Source of the DNA: Sphingobium sp. BYY-5
Lineage (GTDB): Bacteria; Pseudomonadota; Alphaproteobacteria; Sphingomonadales; Sphingomonadaceae
Direction: 5' to 3'
Assembly: GCF_022758885.1 (NCBI RefSeq)
Contig: NZ_JALEBH010000001.1
Location: 2,046,001-2,110,000 of the forward strand
DNA: 64,000 nt
The translations under genes and the position numbers were made by a program. Positions 33,552-42,282 of the stretch are shown here, piece by piece; positions within the stretch are counted from its first letter, which is position 1, and each line of letters opens with the position of its first letter. Under the pieces are notes generated by a model. The model saw only the letters and a list, made by a program, of their open reading frames with translations, was not told the origin of the DNA and did no database searches.

Positions 33552-36524
33552 TCATCTGCTCATGCCGTGGCCGCGCCCCATCTCGATGCCGACGCTGTTG
33601 GAAAGATCCTGGGAGAGCTTGCGGCCGGTATCGAAATCGATCCCGAGTTCCTGCTTGCGGCTGCGCAGGATCGATTCCATCTGCGCGTCGCGTTCGAGGC
33701 TTTTCGCTATGCCCGCCATTTGTTCGGTAATTTTGCGCGCGCCCCGGAAATCTTCATCGTGTTGGAGTTCCTGGCGATGCTGGCCGAGTTGTCTCCAGCC
33801 TTCCACGAACCGGTCGGCGCGCTTGTCGGGATCGACGCGGATTTCCGCTTCCAGTTGCATGGCGCGGATAGCGCCCTGAACCCGCCCACCGGCCGCATCC
33901 GATACCAATGCGGGATCGCGGCCATAGGCCTGCTCCATGTCCTTCACCGCATGTTTTGCGGTCTGGGTCAGCGCTTCGCGGGCCTTGTCGAGTTCGGCCT
34001 GCTGGTGCGGCAGGACGGGCAAGCCCTGGTCCTGCATCTTCCAGATGCTGGCAACAGCGCGGGCGTGGCGCTGGACCGCAAGGTCGCGCATCCGCTCGCG
34101 CGCGGCCCGCGCCGTCTCCGCCGGATCGAGACGCTGCTCAATCGGGCGAAACCCTTCGAACGTACCGCGTTGCCGTTCCGGGCTGGGTGATGCGTGGCGA
34201 TCCTGCTGCTCAAGCGACAAGCGCAGACCATCGAAGATGCTGCGTGCCTTTTCGGCCCCTGTGCGGACGATTTCCGCGACCCGCTCGCGGAACGTGATGC
34301 CGCGCCGCTCGGCGAAGGCGCGCGCAGGATCGGCCTTTTCGTAATCGCTCGCCATGTCCTTGGTGCGCTCACGGCTGAGCGTGCGGACAAGTCGGGATTC
34401 GTCGCGAAAATCGTCGCGGCCATAGTGCAGCACCAAGCCGTCCCGATGCCGCGTCAGGCCGACATAGGAACCGTGGCGATCCATGCCCGGCGTCGCCAGC
34501 ACATGGGCCTTATCCACGGTCATGCCTTGCGCCTTGTGGATGGTGGCGGCATAGCCGTGATCGACATGGGCATAATCCTTCATGTCGAACGCGACGGATC
34601 GCCCGTCGTCGGTGCGCACGGCCATATGGCCTTCGCTGACCTTCTCGATCGTTCCCAGCGTGCCGTTCTTCACCGCAAGGCTGCGTTCGTTGCGCAGGAA
34701 CATCACGCGGTCGCCGCAGGCGAAAGCGCGGGTGCCGCGCTCGGTCTTCACGCGAACATCATCGCCTAGCTCGCTCGCCTGCCGCATCCGGTCGCGTGCC
34801 GCCTTGTTCAGTTCGCGCACTTCGTCGTTCGTATGGGTGAGGATGATGCGGCTGGCTTGCGGGTTGTCCTGCCGTTCGCGATCCCAGCGGGCGACAAGAT
34901 CGTCGCGCGCCTGTTCGCGCGTTTCGGCCGCATGAACCATGCCGTGGTCGGCATAGGCCCGGATCGCCTCGCCGGTTCGGCCGGTGGCGAGATGCCGGGT
35001 GGCGTCGCGCTGCCATTCCTCATGCTGGCGGCGCACCTGCGTGATCTCGACGCCGCCATGCCGTTCATGGATCGCGCGAAAGGCCGCACCCGCCTCGATC
35101 GCCTGCAACTGCTGGGGATCGCCTACCAATACCACCTTGGCCCCTGCGTCGGCGGCATGGGACAGAACCCGCTCCATCTGGCGGGTGCCGACCATGCCCG
35201 CTTCATCGATCACCAGCACATCGCGGGCGGTGAGCATGTCGCGGCCCTGACTCCAGCCATGTTCCATACTGGCGATGGTGCGGGACGCTATGTCGGCACC
35301 ATTCTCAAGCCCCTCGGCGGCGATGCCCGACAGAGCTGCGCCGCGCACCTCAAACCCCGCGCGCTCCCATGCCTCGCGCGCTACGCCCAGCATCGCGCTC
35401 TTGCCGGTCCCGGCATAGCCGACGACAACGCTCAAGCCACGGTCGCCCGTCACATGCTCGAACGCTGTGCGCTGCTCGCCGGTCAGCACAAGTCCGCTCG
35501 CCTCCGCGCGCGACAGCGCGTCGGCGCGCGCCTTCTCGTCCACGCGATGCCGTTCGCGCTCTGCCATCAATGCGCTGGCTTGGCTCAACCGCTGTTCGGT
35601 CTCGATCATGTCGCGGCTGGTAAAGCGATCGTCGCCGCGCCCGTCCTTGCCCAATTCGATCAGGTCGGACGAAGCGCGAACGGCACTCATCGCCCGGTCG
35701 AACTGTTCCTTTCCATCCGTATGGCGATGCACGAACATCGCCATATCGCGCCGGGTAAATGTCGCCTGATGGTGGGTGATCGCATCCAGGGTGACGCGCG
35801 GCTTCGCGATGATGCGTTCGCCGTTGCGCCGGGCGACGGCGCGATGATCCTCGATGCGCTCGGATTCCAGCCCGCGTTCGCCCATGCGTTGCGCAGCGGG
35901 GCCGATCTTGTCTTGCGGCTCAAGGTCGATGCCTTGCGCCTCCAGGCTACGGTGATCGATCCTTGCATCTATGTCGAGTTCGGCAAGGCGGGCGTTGACA
36001 TGCTCGGCCCAGCGTTCGCGCCATTGCTCGACCAGTTCGGCGCGGTTCCAGTCGCGCACCTTCTGCCCGAAACCGTCCTCGCCCACCTCGCGCATGGTCA
36101 GCATGACATGGGCATGGGGTTTGGGCTGGCCGTCGCTGCCCGTGTCCCAATGGATATTGAGGTCAGCGATCATGCCGGACGCGACAAACTCGACCGACAC
36201 GAAGTCGCGAGCCAGTTCAATGCCCTGGGCCTGGGTCATCTCGCGCGGAATGGCGAACTCGACCTCGCGGGAAAGCTGCGCGTCCTTGCGCTTCTCGGTC
36301 GCCTCGACCTCGTTCCAAAGGGTAGCGCGATCCGCAAAGCGTTCAGGTGCGCCTTCGGGCAGCAGCACTTCGCTATGAACGACGCCCGACTTGTTGGTGA
36401 AGTCATGGTCGCGGTCCAGTCGCTCGTCGTGCAGGCGCTCAGCCGAACGATAGGCAGCGGCGGCCACGGCGCTGCGACCGCTGGCGCGACTGATGACCTG
36501 AACGGAGAAATGGAAGATCGCCAT
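33552..36524 (-). CDS. traA: Ti-type conjugative relaxase-helicase TraA
   Basis: A 990-residue two-part enzyme that nicks oriT and unwinds the transferred strand. N-terminal MobA/MobL relaxase: likely catalytic Tyr in AAAYRSAERL, and the His triad in IHWDTGSDGQPKPHAHVML. The central RecD-like helicase has Walker A VVVGYAGTGKSAML, Walker B DVLVIDEAGMVGTRQM, LVGDPQQLQAIEAGA and a C-terminal ATIHKAQGMTVDKAHV (UvrD-like motif). Length is close to the usual ~1000-1100. The oriT lies directly upstream, between it and traC, as in Ti plasmids. Confidence 0.95.
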   Translation of the reverse strand: MAIFHFSVQVISRASGRSAVAAAAYRSAERLHDERLDRDHDFTNKSGVVHSEVLLPEGAPERFADRATLWNEVEATEKRKDAQLSREVEFAIPREMTQAQGIELARDFVSVEFVASGMIADLNIHWDTGSDGQPKPHAHVMLTMREVGEDGFGQKVRDWNRAELVEQWRERWAEHVNARLAELDIDARIDHRSLEAQGIDLEPQDKIGPAAQRMGERGLESERIEDHRAVARRNGERIIAKPRVTLDAITHHQATFTRRDMAMFVHRHTDGKEQFDRAMSAVRASSDLIELGKDGRGDDRFTSRDMIETEQRLSQASALMAERERHRVDEKARADALSRAEASGLVLTGEQRTAFEHVTGDRGLSVVVGYAGTGKSAMLGVAREAWERAGFEVRGAALSGIAAEGLENGADIASRTIASMEHGWSQGRDMLTARDVLVIDEAGMVGTRQMERVLSHAADAGAKVVLVGDPQQLQAIEAGAAFRAIHERHGGVEITQVRRQHEEWQRDATRHLATGRTGEAIRAYADHGMVHAAETREQARDDLVARWDRERQDNPQASRIILTHTNDEVRELNKAARDRMRQASELGDDVRVKTERGTRAFACGDRVMFLRNERSLAVKNGTLGTIEKVSEGHMAVRTDDGRSVAFDMKDYAHVDHGYAATIHKAQGMTVDKAHVLATPGMDRHGSYVGLTRHRDGLVLHYGRDDFRDESRLVRTLSRERTKDMASDYEKADPARAFAERRGITFRERVAEIVRTGAEKARSIFDGLRLSLEQQDRHASPSPERQRGTFEGFRPIEQRLDPAETARAARERMRDLAVQRHARAVASIWKMQDQGLPVLPHQQAELDKAREALTQTAKHAVKDMEQAYGRDPALVSDAAGGRVQGAIRAMQLEAEIRVDPDKRADRFVEGWRQLGQHRQELQHDEDFRGARKITEQMAGIAKSLERDAQMESILRSRKQELGIDFDTGRKLSQDLSNSVGIEMGRGHGMSR

Positions 36525-36554
36525 GACGATCGTCCATCTACTACGCTCAAGCGC

Positions 36555-36585
36555 ACGTCGGAACGACGTATAAGCGCGCCCTTCT
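36555..36585 (+). other. Origin of transfer (oriT), Ti/IncQ type
   Basis: A short hairpin ACGTCG-GAA-CGACGT is directly followed by TATAAGCGCGCCCTT. The block CGACGTATAAGCGCGCCCTT differs from the Ti-plasmid oriT core as I recall it (CGACGTATAATTGCGCCCTT) at two positions only. It sits between divergent traA and traC, the Ti arrangement. The nick is expected near TATAAGCGCGCC. A second small dyad (GGACGGG/CCCGTCC) follows about 15 bp downstream. Confidence 0.82.
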
Positions 36586-36697
36586 CGAAATTTTCTCGGA
36601 CGGGACTAGGCGGTGTCAGCCCGTCCCGGCGACTCTACTGCATCACCGCTCGCACTCTTCTATCATGGCTGCATCGTCACTCAATGGAGACTTTGCG

Positions 36698-37003
36698 ATG
36701 CGTAAACCTCGCGACTTCGATTCGGAACTCAAAGCGCTTGCCGACAAGGCGAAGGCGCTCAAGGAACGCCGCGTGCGCCAGCTTGGCGAACTGGTGACGG
36801 CGACCGGAGCCGACACGCTCGACGCCGATGTGCTGGCCGGGGCGCTGCTCCATGCCGCTACGGTGAAGGACGCCGCAACAAAGGAGGGGTGGCGCAAGGC
36901 AGGGGCGAGCTTCTTTCAGGGCAAGGGCGGTAAGCCTGCGGGCGGACCTGAACGCAGTCCGAGCGGCACTTTTCCGCTCGACGGTGGCGCGGCATCGCAT
37001 TGA
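36698..37003 (+). CDS. traC: TraC-like conjugal transfer protein
   Basis: A 101-residue basic helical protein (RKPRDFDSELKALADKAKAL, KERRVRQLGELVTATGADTL, DAATKEGWRKAGASFFQGK), matching the Ti-plasmid TraC accessory family that aids oriT processing. I chose ATG 36698, eight bases after GGAGA; the open frame begins 11 codons earlier. It is divergent from traA across oriT. Confidence 0.85.
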   Translation: MRKPRDFDSELKALADKAKALKERRVRQLGELVTATGADTLDADVLAGALLHAATVKDAATKEGWRKAGASFFQGKGGKPAGGPERSPSGTFPLDGGAASH

Positions 37004-37025
37004 GGCAAGGAAAGCGCGAACCGAC

Positions 37026-37289
37026 ATGCGGGACTGGGTTGTGAAGCGTCGGGAGAGAACGAAGCACCTGATCGAACTGGGCGGTCTCGTCATCAAGGCC
37101 GGGCTGGTCGATCTCACCGATGATGACCGGGCGACGCTCTATGGCGTGTTCCTTGACGTGGCGGACAGGTTGCGGGGCGAGGAACGGGCCAACGCGCTGG
37201 CGCTCTGGCAACGCAAGGGCAAGCGTGCGTTCGAAATCGAGCAGAAAACGAAAGATGAGACTTTTGTGCTCAAGGGGCCGATGCCATAA
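37026..37289 (+). CDS. traD: TraD-like conjugal transfer protein
   Basis: An 87-residue protein with the Ti-type TraD pattern KRRERTKHLIELGGLVIKAG then LVDLTDDDRATLYG. I chose ATG 37026 after AGGAAAG; a GTG at 36984 overlapping traC is an alternative. In Ti plasmids traG (the coupling protein) follows; here an unrelated gene follows three bases later. Confidence 0.85.
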   Translation: MRDWVVKRRERTKHLIELGGLVIKAGLVDLTDDDRATLYGVFLDVADRLRGEERANALALWQRKGKRAFEIEQKTKDETFVLKGPMP

Positions 37290-37291
37290 AT

Positions 37292-37870
37292 ATGGGCATG
37301 TCGTGGATTGCCATCATTCTTATCCAAACGGCCGGATTGCCGCCGCCCAAGTGCGAGGTGGACCGCGATGCAATGATCGCTCTCGACCCGCACGCATTCG
37401 ATCAGGACATGGACGGCGGATGGCGGGCGCTTGCAGTCAAGCCCGACTGTCAACTGGCTGCGGCCGATCTCATCAAGGACTATCGTGCCGCCCATCCAGG
37501 ACATGGCACCATATTGTTCTGGCATGAAGGGCAGTTAAGAGCGGGGGCCGGGCAGTCGGAAAAGGCGCTGTCCCTGTTTGAACAGTCTCACCAGCAGCCG
37601 AACCAGTTGAATGTCGATACGGGCTGGAATGCCTATGTCGATGCCTCGATCGCGTTCCTGCGCCATGATGCCACAGCACTGAAAACGGCCCGCGACAAAT
37701 TGGCAAATTTGCCGCCGCCTGCTCAGCAGCCTGACGCAACGCCGGAAGCAAGGGAGATCAAGGTTCAGTCATGGCCGCCAAATCTTGATGTCGTGGACGG
37801 CCTGGTTTCCTGCTTCGATCAACCATATAGCATCGCCTACAGCCAATCATGTCGGCCTCACCAGCCCTGA
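37292..37870 (+). CDS. Hypothetical protein after traD
   Basis: A 192-residue protein with a weak hydrophobic start (MGMSWIAIILIQTAGLPPPK) and a body with a TPR-like stretch (GQLRAGAGQSEKALSLFEQS). Three cysteines are conserved-looking (PKCE, PDCQ, SC). It occupies the place where traG would be expected. I recognise no family; an exported TPR-like protein is the best guess. Confidence 0.55.
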   Translation: MGMSWIAIILIQTAGLPPPKCEVDRDAMIALDPHAFDQDMDGGWRALAVKPDCQLAAADLIKDYRAAHPGHGTILFWHEGQLRAGAGQSEKALSLFEQSHQQPNQLNVDTGWNAYVDASIAFLRHDATALKTARDKLANLPPPAQQPDATPEAREIKVQSWPPNLDVVDGLVSCFDQPYSIAYSQSCRPHQP

Positions 37871-38030
37871 ACTGCTAGCTGGCCGAGGTTTTGCCTGACG
37901 CGCTACCCCTCAGACATATTTCCCGGCAGCAAGCCATGGCGCAATCCGCAACGGAACGTCTGCGCAGTAGGCCGCCTGTTCGGGGCTGATACATTGGCCA
38001 GTAAGGTTTGAGCCGCCATAGGGCAGCGCC

Positions 38031-38204
38031 ATGGACGAACAAATCAATGCAATCATCCTGCGCGTCATCGAACGCGCACCGCAATGGATACGGCATGACC
38101 TGGAATCGAAGGATGTCAGCGTGCGCGCCAGGGCGGAGGAAACGCTGGCGGCGATGATCGCCAATGCGCTTGAGGAGGGAAGCGGCGACTCTCCTGGGGA
38201 TTAG
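38031..38204 (+). CDS. Small DUF6771-like protein
   Basis: A 57-residue protein (MDEQINAIILRVIERAPQWI, then SVRARAEETLAAMIANAL, acidic end). Pattern and length fit the small sphingomonad family I know as DUF6771 (I..RAP.WIR.DL.. then RA.E.LAA.I...L). No clear Shine-Dalgarno site beyond a weak purine stretch. Function unknown; such genes are common in sphingomonad mobile elements. Confidence 0.6.
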   Translation: MDEQINAIILRVIERAPQWIRHDLESKDVSVRARAEETLAAMIANALEEGSGDSPGD

Positions 38205-38253
38205 CGCTATGGCAGCGTGAAGGGCAACAGGCATCCAGCCGCCGCCTCTCCGC

Positions 38254-38835
38254 TCATCTCTCCGTCGATATGCAACCGCTGCGTAACCATGGCTCGAACC
38301 TTTCCGGTCCTTGAGCAAGGTGCCGGACAGCGCGCCGCATCCGGCACATGACGACCCATCTGACCGTACACTTGCGTTGCGCGATTTCCGCATAGCTGAG
38401 ATGGTCGACCTGATGGAGCATGAACGTCTCGAATGCGTTTGACGGCATAGTGTCGAGCATCATCCGCGTCATGAGTGCATCGTCATCGCCCTCATCGTCC
38501 CACGGAATCGGCAACACGCTGTTGATTTTCCGCAGCCTGTCCTCGCAATAGCGGCGATGACGCTGGCGAAGCTCAGTCTCGGCCAGCGCGATCGGTGCAC
38601 GCCGCCAGCGCCGGGGCGTATCGCCGTCAAGGGCAGCAGCGATCATCGACAAGGCTTCGGCCATACAGCATTCCACGGCGGGGATCGTGATCGACAGTCG
38701 CCCGGCGATCTGCCGATAGGAACAATCGTCCACCCGATGCAGCAGGAACACCACGCGGGTCAGCGGTGGAAGGCGCGCCACCGCATCGCAATAGGCCGCC
38801 TGCAATCGGGGATCGATGTCATGCGATGCGGACAT
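38254..38835 (-). CDS. Tandem sigma-region-4-like DNA-binding protein
   Basis: A 193-residue protein with two sigma-70 region-4-like helix-turn-helix units: LPPLTRVVFLLHRVDDCSYR plus QIAGRLSITIPAVECCMAEA (residues ~17-57), and FETFMLHQVDHLSYAEIAQR plus KCTVRWVVMCRMRRAVRHL (~140-180). No region 2 (core-binding/-10 recognition) is present, so it is not a complete sigma factor. I chose ATG 38835, overlapping the upstream HEPN gene by 17 bases; the longer frame is a shadow of that gene. Third gene of a coupled operon. Confidence 0.78.
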   Translation of the reverse strand: MSASHDIDPRLQAAYCDAVARLPPLTRVVFLLHRVDDCSYRQIAGRLSITIPAVECCMAEALSMIAAALDGDTPRRWRRAPIALAETELRQRHRRYCEDRLRKINSVLPIPWDDEGDDDALMTRMMLDTMPSNAFETFMLHQVDHLSYAEIAQRKCTVRWVVMCRMRRAVRHLAQGPERFEPWLRSGCISTER

Positions 38836-39751
38836 GATTGGCCTCCCGCGCAAGCATGGCGACCGCCTCCTGCCTCTCAAGACAGATGGTATGTACCAGC
38901 CGATGCAGCGCCGCCGTGCAGTCCATCGCCCACGCCAGTTCCTCGCCGCTGATCCTGTAGCTCCGCCCATAGCGCACCTCGACATAGGCACGGCGGATGC
39001 AGCCGAAGACGCGGCGCTCGAACGGCGTGTCGCGTGGCCATGCGAGGGAAAGCCGCATGTCGAGATATTCGGCGACCTCGCGCAGTTCGTCCAGCGCATG
39101 GGTGCGCAGGCCATTGAGGGTCAGCGACCATGCCACGCATTGATAAAGATGTTCGCACGCCTGATGCAGCAGCAATGCCGCCATCGGGGCATTACCCCGG
39201 CCTTGATAGAAGGCCGCGCCCATGAAGAAATCCCCGGCCCGTCCATACCAGCGGCTGAACTCGGCTTTTCCACGCTCATGCTGGCGAGCGGCAGGCAATG
39301 TGCGCGGCGATTCCAACCGCCCGCTGCCCGCTTCGTAGAGCGCGATGCCTTCGCTCGCGATGGTGACGAACCAGGGCACGCCATGGACGAGTGCGTTGTT
39401 CACATGACTCAATGTATGGACGCACAGGCGCACAGGATGCGCGATCTCGCCCATCTCCCACGCCCGTCGCAGCCGGTCGCGGATCGGTGCCCAATCATCG
39501 CGGCGCGCGGCGATCCGGCGATGATTGACGATTGCGAGCAACCGGATCGGTGCGGCAGGCGGGACCGATGCCTGATCCTGCGCCGTGTGCGGACCATAGA
39601 GGATGAGTTTATCGATATGGGCCGTCTTGAAGCGTTCCGTGCGCTTGCGCGCGCATAGGGCGTCGAAGCCTTCGAACAGCAGCGCAGCGGCCCGGTACAG
39701 TTCCTGCCGCATGGCGATCGGCAAATGGTCGAGGTCAGCGCGCAGCATCAT
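38819..39751 (-). CDS. Degenerate nucleotidyltransferase plus HEPN domain protein
   Basis: A 310-residue protein with the layout of minimal nucleotidyltransferase-HEPN proteins: DLDHLPIAMRQELYRAAALL, strand DKLILYGPHTAQ where active relatives have LFGSYARG, then IRLLAIVN where relatives have a DxD-bearing YDLLVV strand. A C-terminal helical HEPN domain follows (LLLHQACEHLYQCVAWSLTL, AYVEVRYGRSYRISGEELAW). Both catalytic signatures of the transferase are lost, and I see no clear RX4-6H RNase motif. The start overlaps the upstream gene by four bases. Confidence 0.75.
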   Translation of the reverse strand: MMLRADLDHLPIAMRQELYRAAALLFEGFDALCARKRTERFKTAHIDKLILYGPHTAQDQASVPPAAPIRLLAIVNHRRIAARRDDWAPIRDRLRRAWEMGEIAHPVRLCVHTLSHVNNALVHGVPWFVTIASEGIALYEAGSGRLESPRTLPAARQHERGKAEFSRWYGRAGDFFMGAAFYQGRGNAPMAALLLHQACEHLYQCVAWSLTLNGLRTHALDELREVAEYLDMRLSLAWPRDTPFERRVFGCIRRAYVEVRYGRSYRISGEELAWAMDCTAALHRLVHTICLERQEAVAMLAREANHVRIA

Positions 39752-40968
39752 GCGTCGTCCTCCCCTGGCAGGCCGGTATAGCCGGTCATCCGGCCCACGT
39801 CGGCGAGCAACGTCGCCACCGTTTCCACGATCTCGGCAGGCGGCATAATGGCGAGTATGTCGCGCGACTGACCGGTCAGTCGGCCGTCCCGGTGATAGCG
39901 GGTAAGCGGCGGGATCAACCGTGCCAGTTCCTCGGAGGGAGACGGCAGGCCGTTCGCCTGGGTTTCCTCCAGCGCGCGTTCAAGGTCGAGGCCGATTTGG
40001 AGGCGGTTCCAGTCGTCCGAGTAGCCCGCGCGCAGCAGCAGCGTCTTCAAGGCGAACTCGGTCGCATAGGCCGCTTCGCGCACGACCAGCGAGGGACGGT
40101 CCCGCGCATGTGCTTCCACCATCATCCCGACAAAATCCACCGCGCGGCGATAGAGCGTCACAGCGAGGATGCGGTCGAAGTCGCCCGGACGGTGATAGAG
40201 ATCGAGATTATACCGGGGATGTCCCCCAAGCGCCGGACGAAGCGACCGGGGCCGCGCATCGTCGCCAAGCGTAGCCAACAGAGTGCCGAATGCCTCGGCC
40301 AGATACATTTCGGCTTCGGCCTGGCTCGTCTCCAGCGCGCCCGCGATCCGGGCGAGGTCGAAGCCGTGGCGGCGATATTGGGCGAAGGCTGTGCGTGGCG
40401 GCTCGTCCAGCGCCTCGGCTGCCGCCGCGATCCGATCATGGATCGCCTGAGACTGGGCATCCCTTGGCGGGTCAATCGCCCCATCGAAGAGAATGATCCC
40501 GCCTTCGTAACGCTCGGCAAGCCAGGGATTGGTGCGGTGGAAACGTTCCGCCTCGGCGATAGTGAAGACGGAAAGCTCGATGGCGATCGCCCGGCCCAGT
40601 TCCGACTTCAGGACGGCCTGGGCGCGACCCCAATAGCGATCCAGTCCCTTATAGGCCTCGTGATCCACGAAGGCCCAGATATCGAATATAAGAGGTTCGT
40701 ATCCCCATTTGATCCGCGTTCGTGTGTTGGCATGATCCCCGACCAGCATCAGCCAGTGCAGCGTTCCGCGCCTCGGCGCACTGCTGCGGTGATCGACGAA
40801 ATAGGCGCGCAATATCCGTACCGCGCGTTCCATCGCCATCCGGCCGATGGCATCGAGATGCCGCACGCGCGCCGGGACGCGCTCGCGCATATCGTGGAAT
40901 GCGTGCAATGCGCGTTCCTGCTCATCCACAAGAGGAAGCGGGCGTGACTTCTTCGCCTCGTCGTCCAT
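39748..40968 (-). CDS. Nucleotidyltransferase-like / sigma-region-4 / HEPN fusion protein
   Basis: A 406-residue fusion. N-terminal transferase-like part (LHWLMLVGDHANTRTR, FDIWAFVDHEAYK; catalytic GS and DxD not intact), central sigma-70 region-4-like helix-turn-helix (LDEPPRTAFAQYRRHGFDLA, RIAGALETSQAEAEMYLAEA), and C-terminal HEPN (VVREAAYATEFALKTLLLRA). I chose ATG 40968, six bases after GGAGGG; ATG 40980 is possible. It heads the three-gene operon and shares its domain types with both genes below it. Confidence 0.72.
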   Translation of the reverse strand: MDDEAKKSRPLPLVDEQERALHAFHDMRERVPARVRHLDAIGRMAMERAVRILRAYFVDHRSSAPRRGTLHWLMLVGDHANTRTRIKWGYEPLIFDIWAFVDHEAYKGLDRYWGRAQAVLKSELGRAIAIELSVFTIAEAERFHRTNPWLAERYEGGIILFDGAIDPPRDAQSQAIHDRIAAAAEALDEPPRTAFAQYRRHGFDLARIAGALETSQAEAEMYLAEAFGTLLATLGDDARPRSLRPALGGHPRYNLDLYHRPGDFDRILAVTLYRRAVDFVGMMVEAHARDRPSLVVREAAYATEFALKTLLLRAGYSDDWNRLQIGLDLERALEETQANGLPSPSEELARLIPPLTRYHRDGRLTGQSRDILAIMPPAEIVETVATLLADVGRMTGYTGLPGEDDA

Positions 40969-41099
40969 AAGACCCTCCATCCCGCATCCATGGCGGATGA
41001 GGCGGAAGCAACAGGGCGGATGCGAAACGATCCCGAAACTCCCGCATGATTCGCGATGCCTGATGCGCCATTGCCTTGCTCAAGAAAGCCATTGCATCA

Positions 41100-41138
41100 A
41101 TATACGACATCGTTTAATCATTAAACGATGTCGTATAT
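41100..41138. promoter_or_regulatory. Perfect 39-bp palindrome, probable operator
   Basis: Two perfect 19-base arms (right arm ATTAAACGATGTCGTATAT) around a single C. A further half-site ATTAAACGAT follows at 41142-41151. It lies in the divergent region between the nucleotidyltransferase/HEPN operon and a ribbon-helix-helix gene, which is the probable binder. A candidate ATG at 41128 falls inside the palindrome and is therefore an unlikely start. Confidence 0.8.
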
Positions 41139-41205
41139 ACGATTAAACGATAGCGTCAACGAGTTTGACTTGGAGATTGTCTCATCACCCGATAGCGACG
41201 GAACC

Positions 41206-41373
41206 ATGGGACGCCCGCCGCTTGGAATGAAGCCGACGACGATCAGGCTATCAACTGACACGATCCGCCGTATCGAGGCGCTCGTTGGAAACCGGCGATT
41301 GGCGCTATTCATCCGGGAAGCGGTCGAAAACGAATTGCAGCGGCGCGAAAAGCCGGAACAGCGCAAGGAATAA
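41206..41373 (+). CDS. Ribbon-helix-helix regulator or antitoxin
   Basis: A 55-residue protein: MGRPPLGMKPTTIRLSTDTI, then RRIEALVGNRRLALFIREAV and a charged end. The strand TTIRLS plus two helices is the Arc/MetJ-type DNA-binding fold used by many antitoxins. I prefer ATG 41206 to ATG 41128, which lies within the operator palindrome and lacks a ribosome-binding site. It probably represses itself and the divergent HEPN operon. Confidence 0.78.
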   Translation: MGRPPLGMKPTTIRLSTDTIRRIEALVGNRRLALFIREAVENELQRREKPEQRKE

Positions 41374-41418
41374 TCAGCGAGTGTCCTGCTTCAGCTGCAA
41401 TTTTTGCGGGGAGGTCTG

Positions 41419-42282
41419 ATGACATTACACAAGCTCCTTTGGCTGGCGCTTGTCGCCTGGTTAGGCATCGGCCATGCCAAAGCTCAGACGAGTTCCGAAT
41501 TCGAGGTTGCGGGCCTGCATCTGGGCATGACCCTTTCCCAAGCCAGGCAATCGCTGGTGGAGAAGGGGTACAATGTCGAGACGCAAAGTTTGACAATAGA
41601 CTGGCTCGACAAGGCCACGTTACCGCTCCGGCTCGTCGCGAGGCGAGCCAACGCGGAGGCGCATTCTTCCGAATATGTCCAGGTCTGGCTTAGCCATCCG
41701 CCGTCCGAAGCCGTCGTGCTTGGCGTTTATCGCGGTATAACCCATGACAGAGATACAGGACCGCTCGCCACGGCATATTTTGATCTGGCGCGCGAAAAGG
41801 CGGGGTTCGAAATTTATCGCCATTTGGCCAATGTCTATGCCGCAAGGCCATGGGTGGATGAACAGTTGATCCGCTGGCGTCCGGATGGCAAGCGCGTCAC
41901 GAGTTTTGGCAAGCTGTTGTCCAACTTGCCTTCTAGCGAACCGACACTCGATCCATGTGTGGCCAATTACCGTCCCACCCATTCGGGAGGAATACTCGTT
42001 GGCGCACGGCCGTCAGTGCCCCTTGAAACGGTCTCATTTGCATCCAGCGCTGACGCAGGCCCCAACGCCACAGGATTTTTCATCCCCCGCCTTTCATGCG
42101 GCGCCACATTCGAGAGCCTGATCGTACAGGACGGCATCGGGCTGGCGCAGGAGGTAGGGCTACTTCTGATTGACCAATCTGGAATGGTCAAAAACGCCGC
42201 TGAATATCGCAGGTGGAAGAGTACGCGCGATCAAGCTGACAGCGAAACTCGCCGTAGCCAAGCCTCAAAGGCTGAGCTGTGA
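41419..42282 (+). CDS. Exported protein of unknown function
   Basis: A 287-residue protein with a signal peptide (LHKLLWLALVAWLGIGHAKA) and a mature part beginning SSEFEVAGLHLGMTLSQARQ, a pattern seen in periplasmic proteins that start with a short repeated GL..GMT..eA...L unit. Two cysteines (LDPCVANY, LSCGATF) may form a disulphide. I chose ATG 41419 behind GGGGAGG. Family not recognised. Confidence 0.62.
   Translation: MTLHKLLWLALVAWLGIGHAKAQTSSEFEVAGLHLGMTLSQARQSLVEKGYNVETQSLTIDWLDKATLPLRLVARRANAEAHSSEYVQVWLSHPPSEAVVLGVYRGITHDRDTGPLATAYFDLAREKAGFEIYRHLANVYAARPWVDEQLIRWRPDGKRVTSFGKLLSNLPSSEPTLDPCVANYRPTHSGGILVGARPSVPLETVSFASSADAGPNATGFFIPRLSCGATFESLIVQDGIGLAQEVGLLLIDQSGMVKNAAEYRRWKSTRDQADSETRRSQASKAEL

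Noticed and set aside
34833..36797. 654-codon plus-strand frame opposite traA
   Set aside because: Shadow of the relaxase gene; it would also run across oriT and traC.
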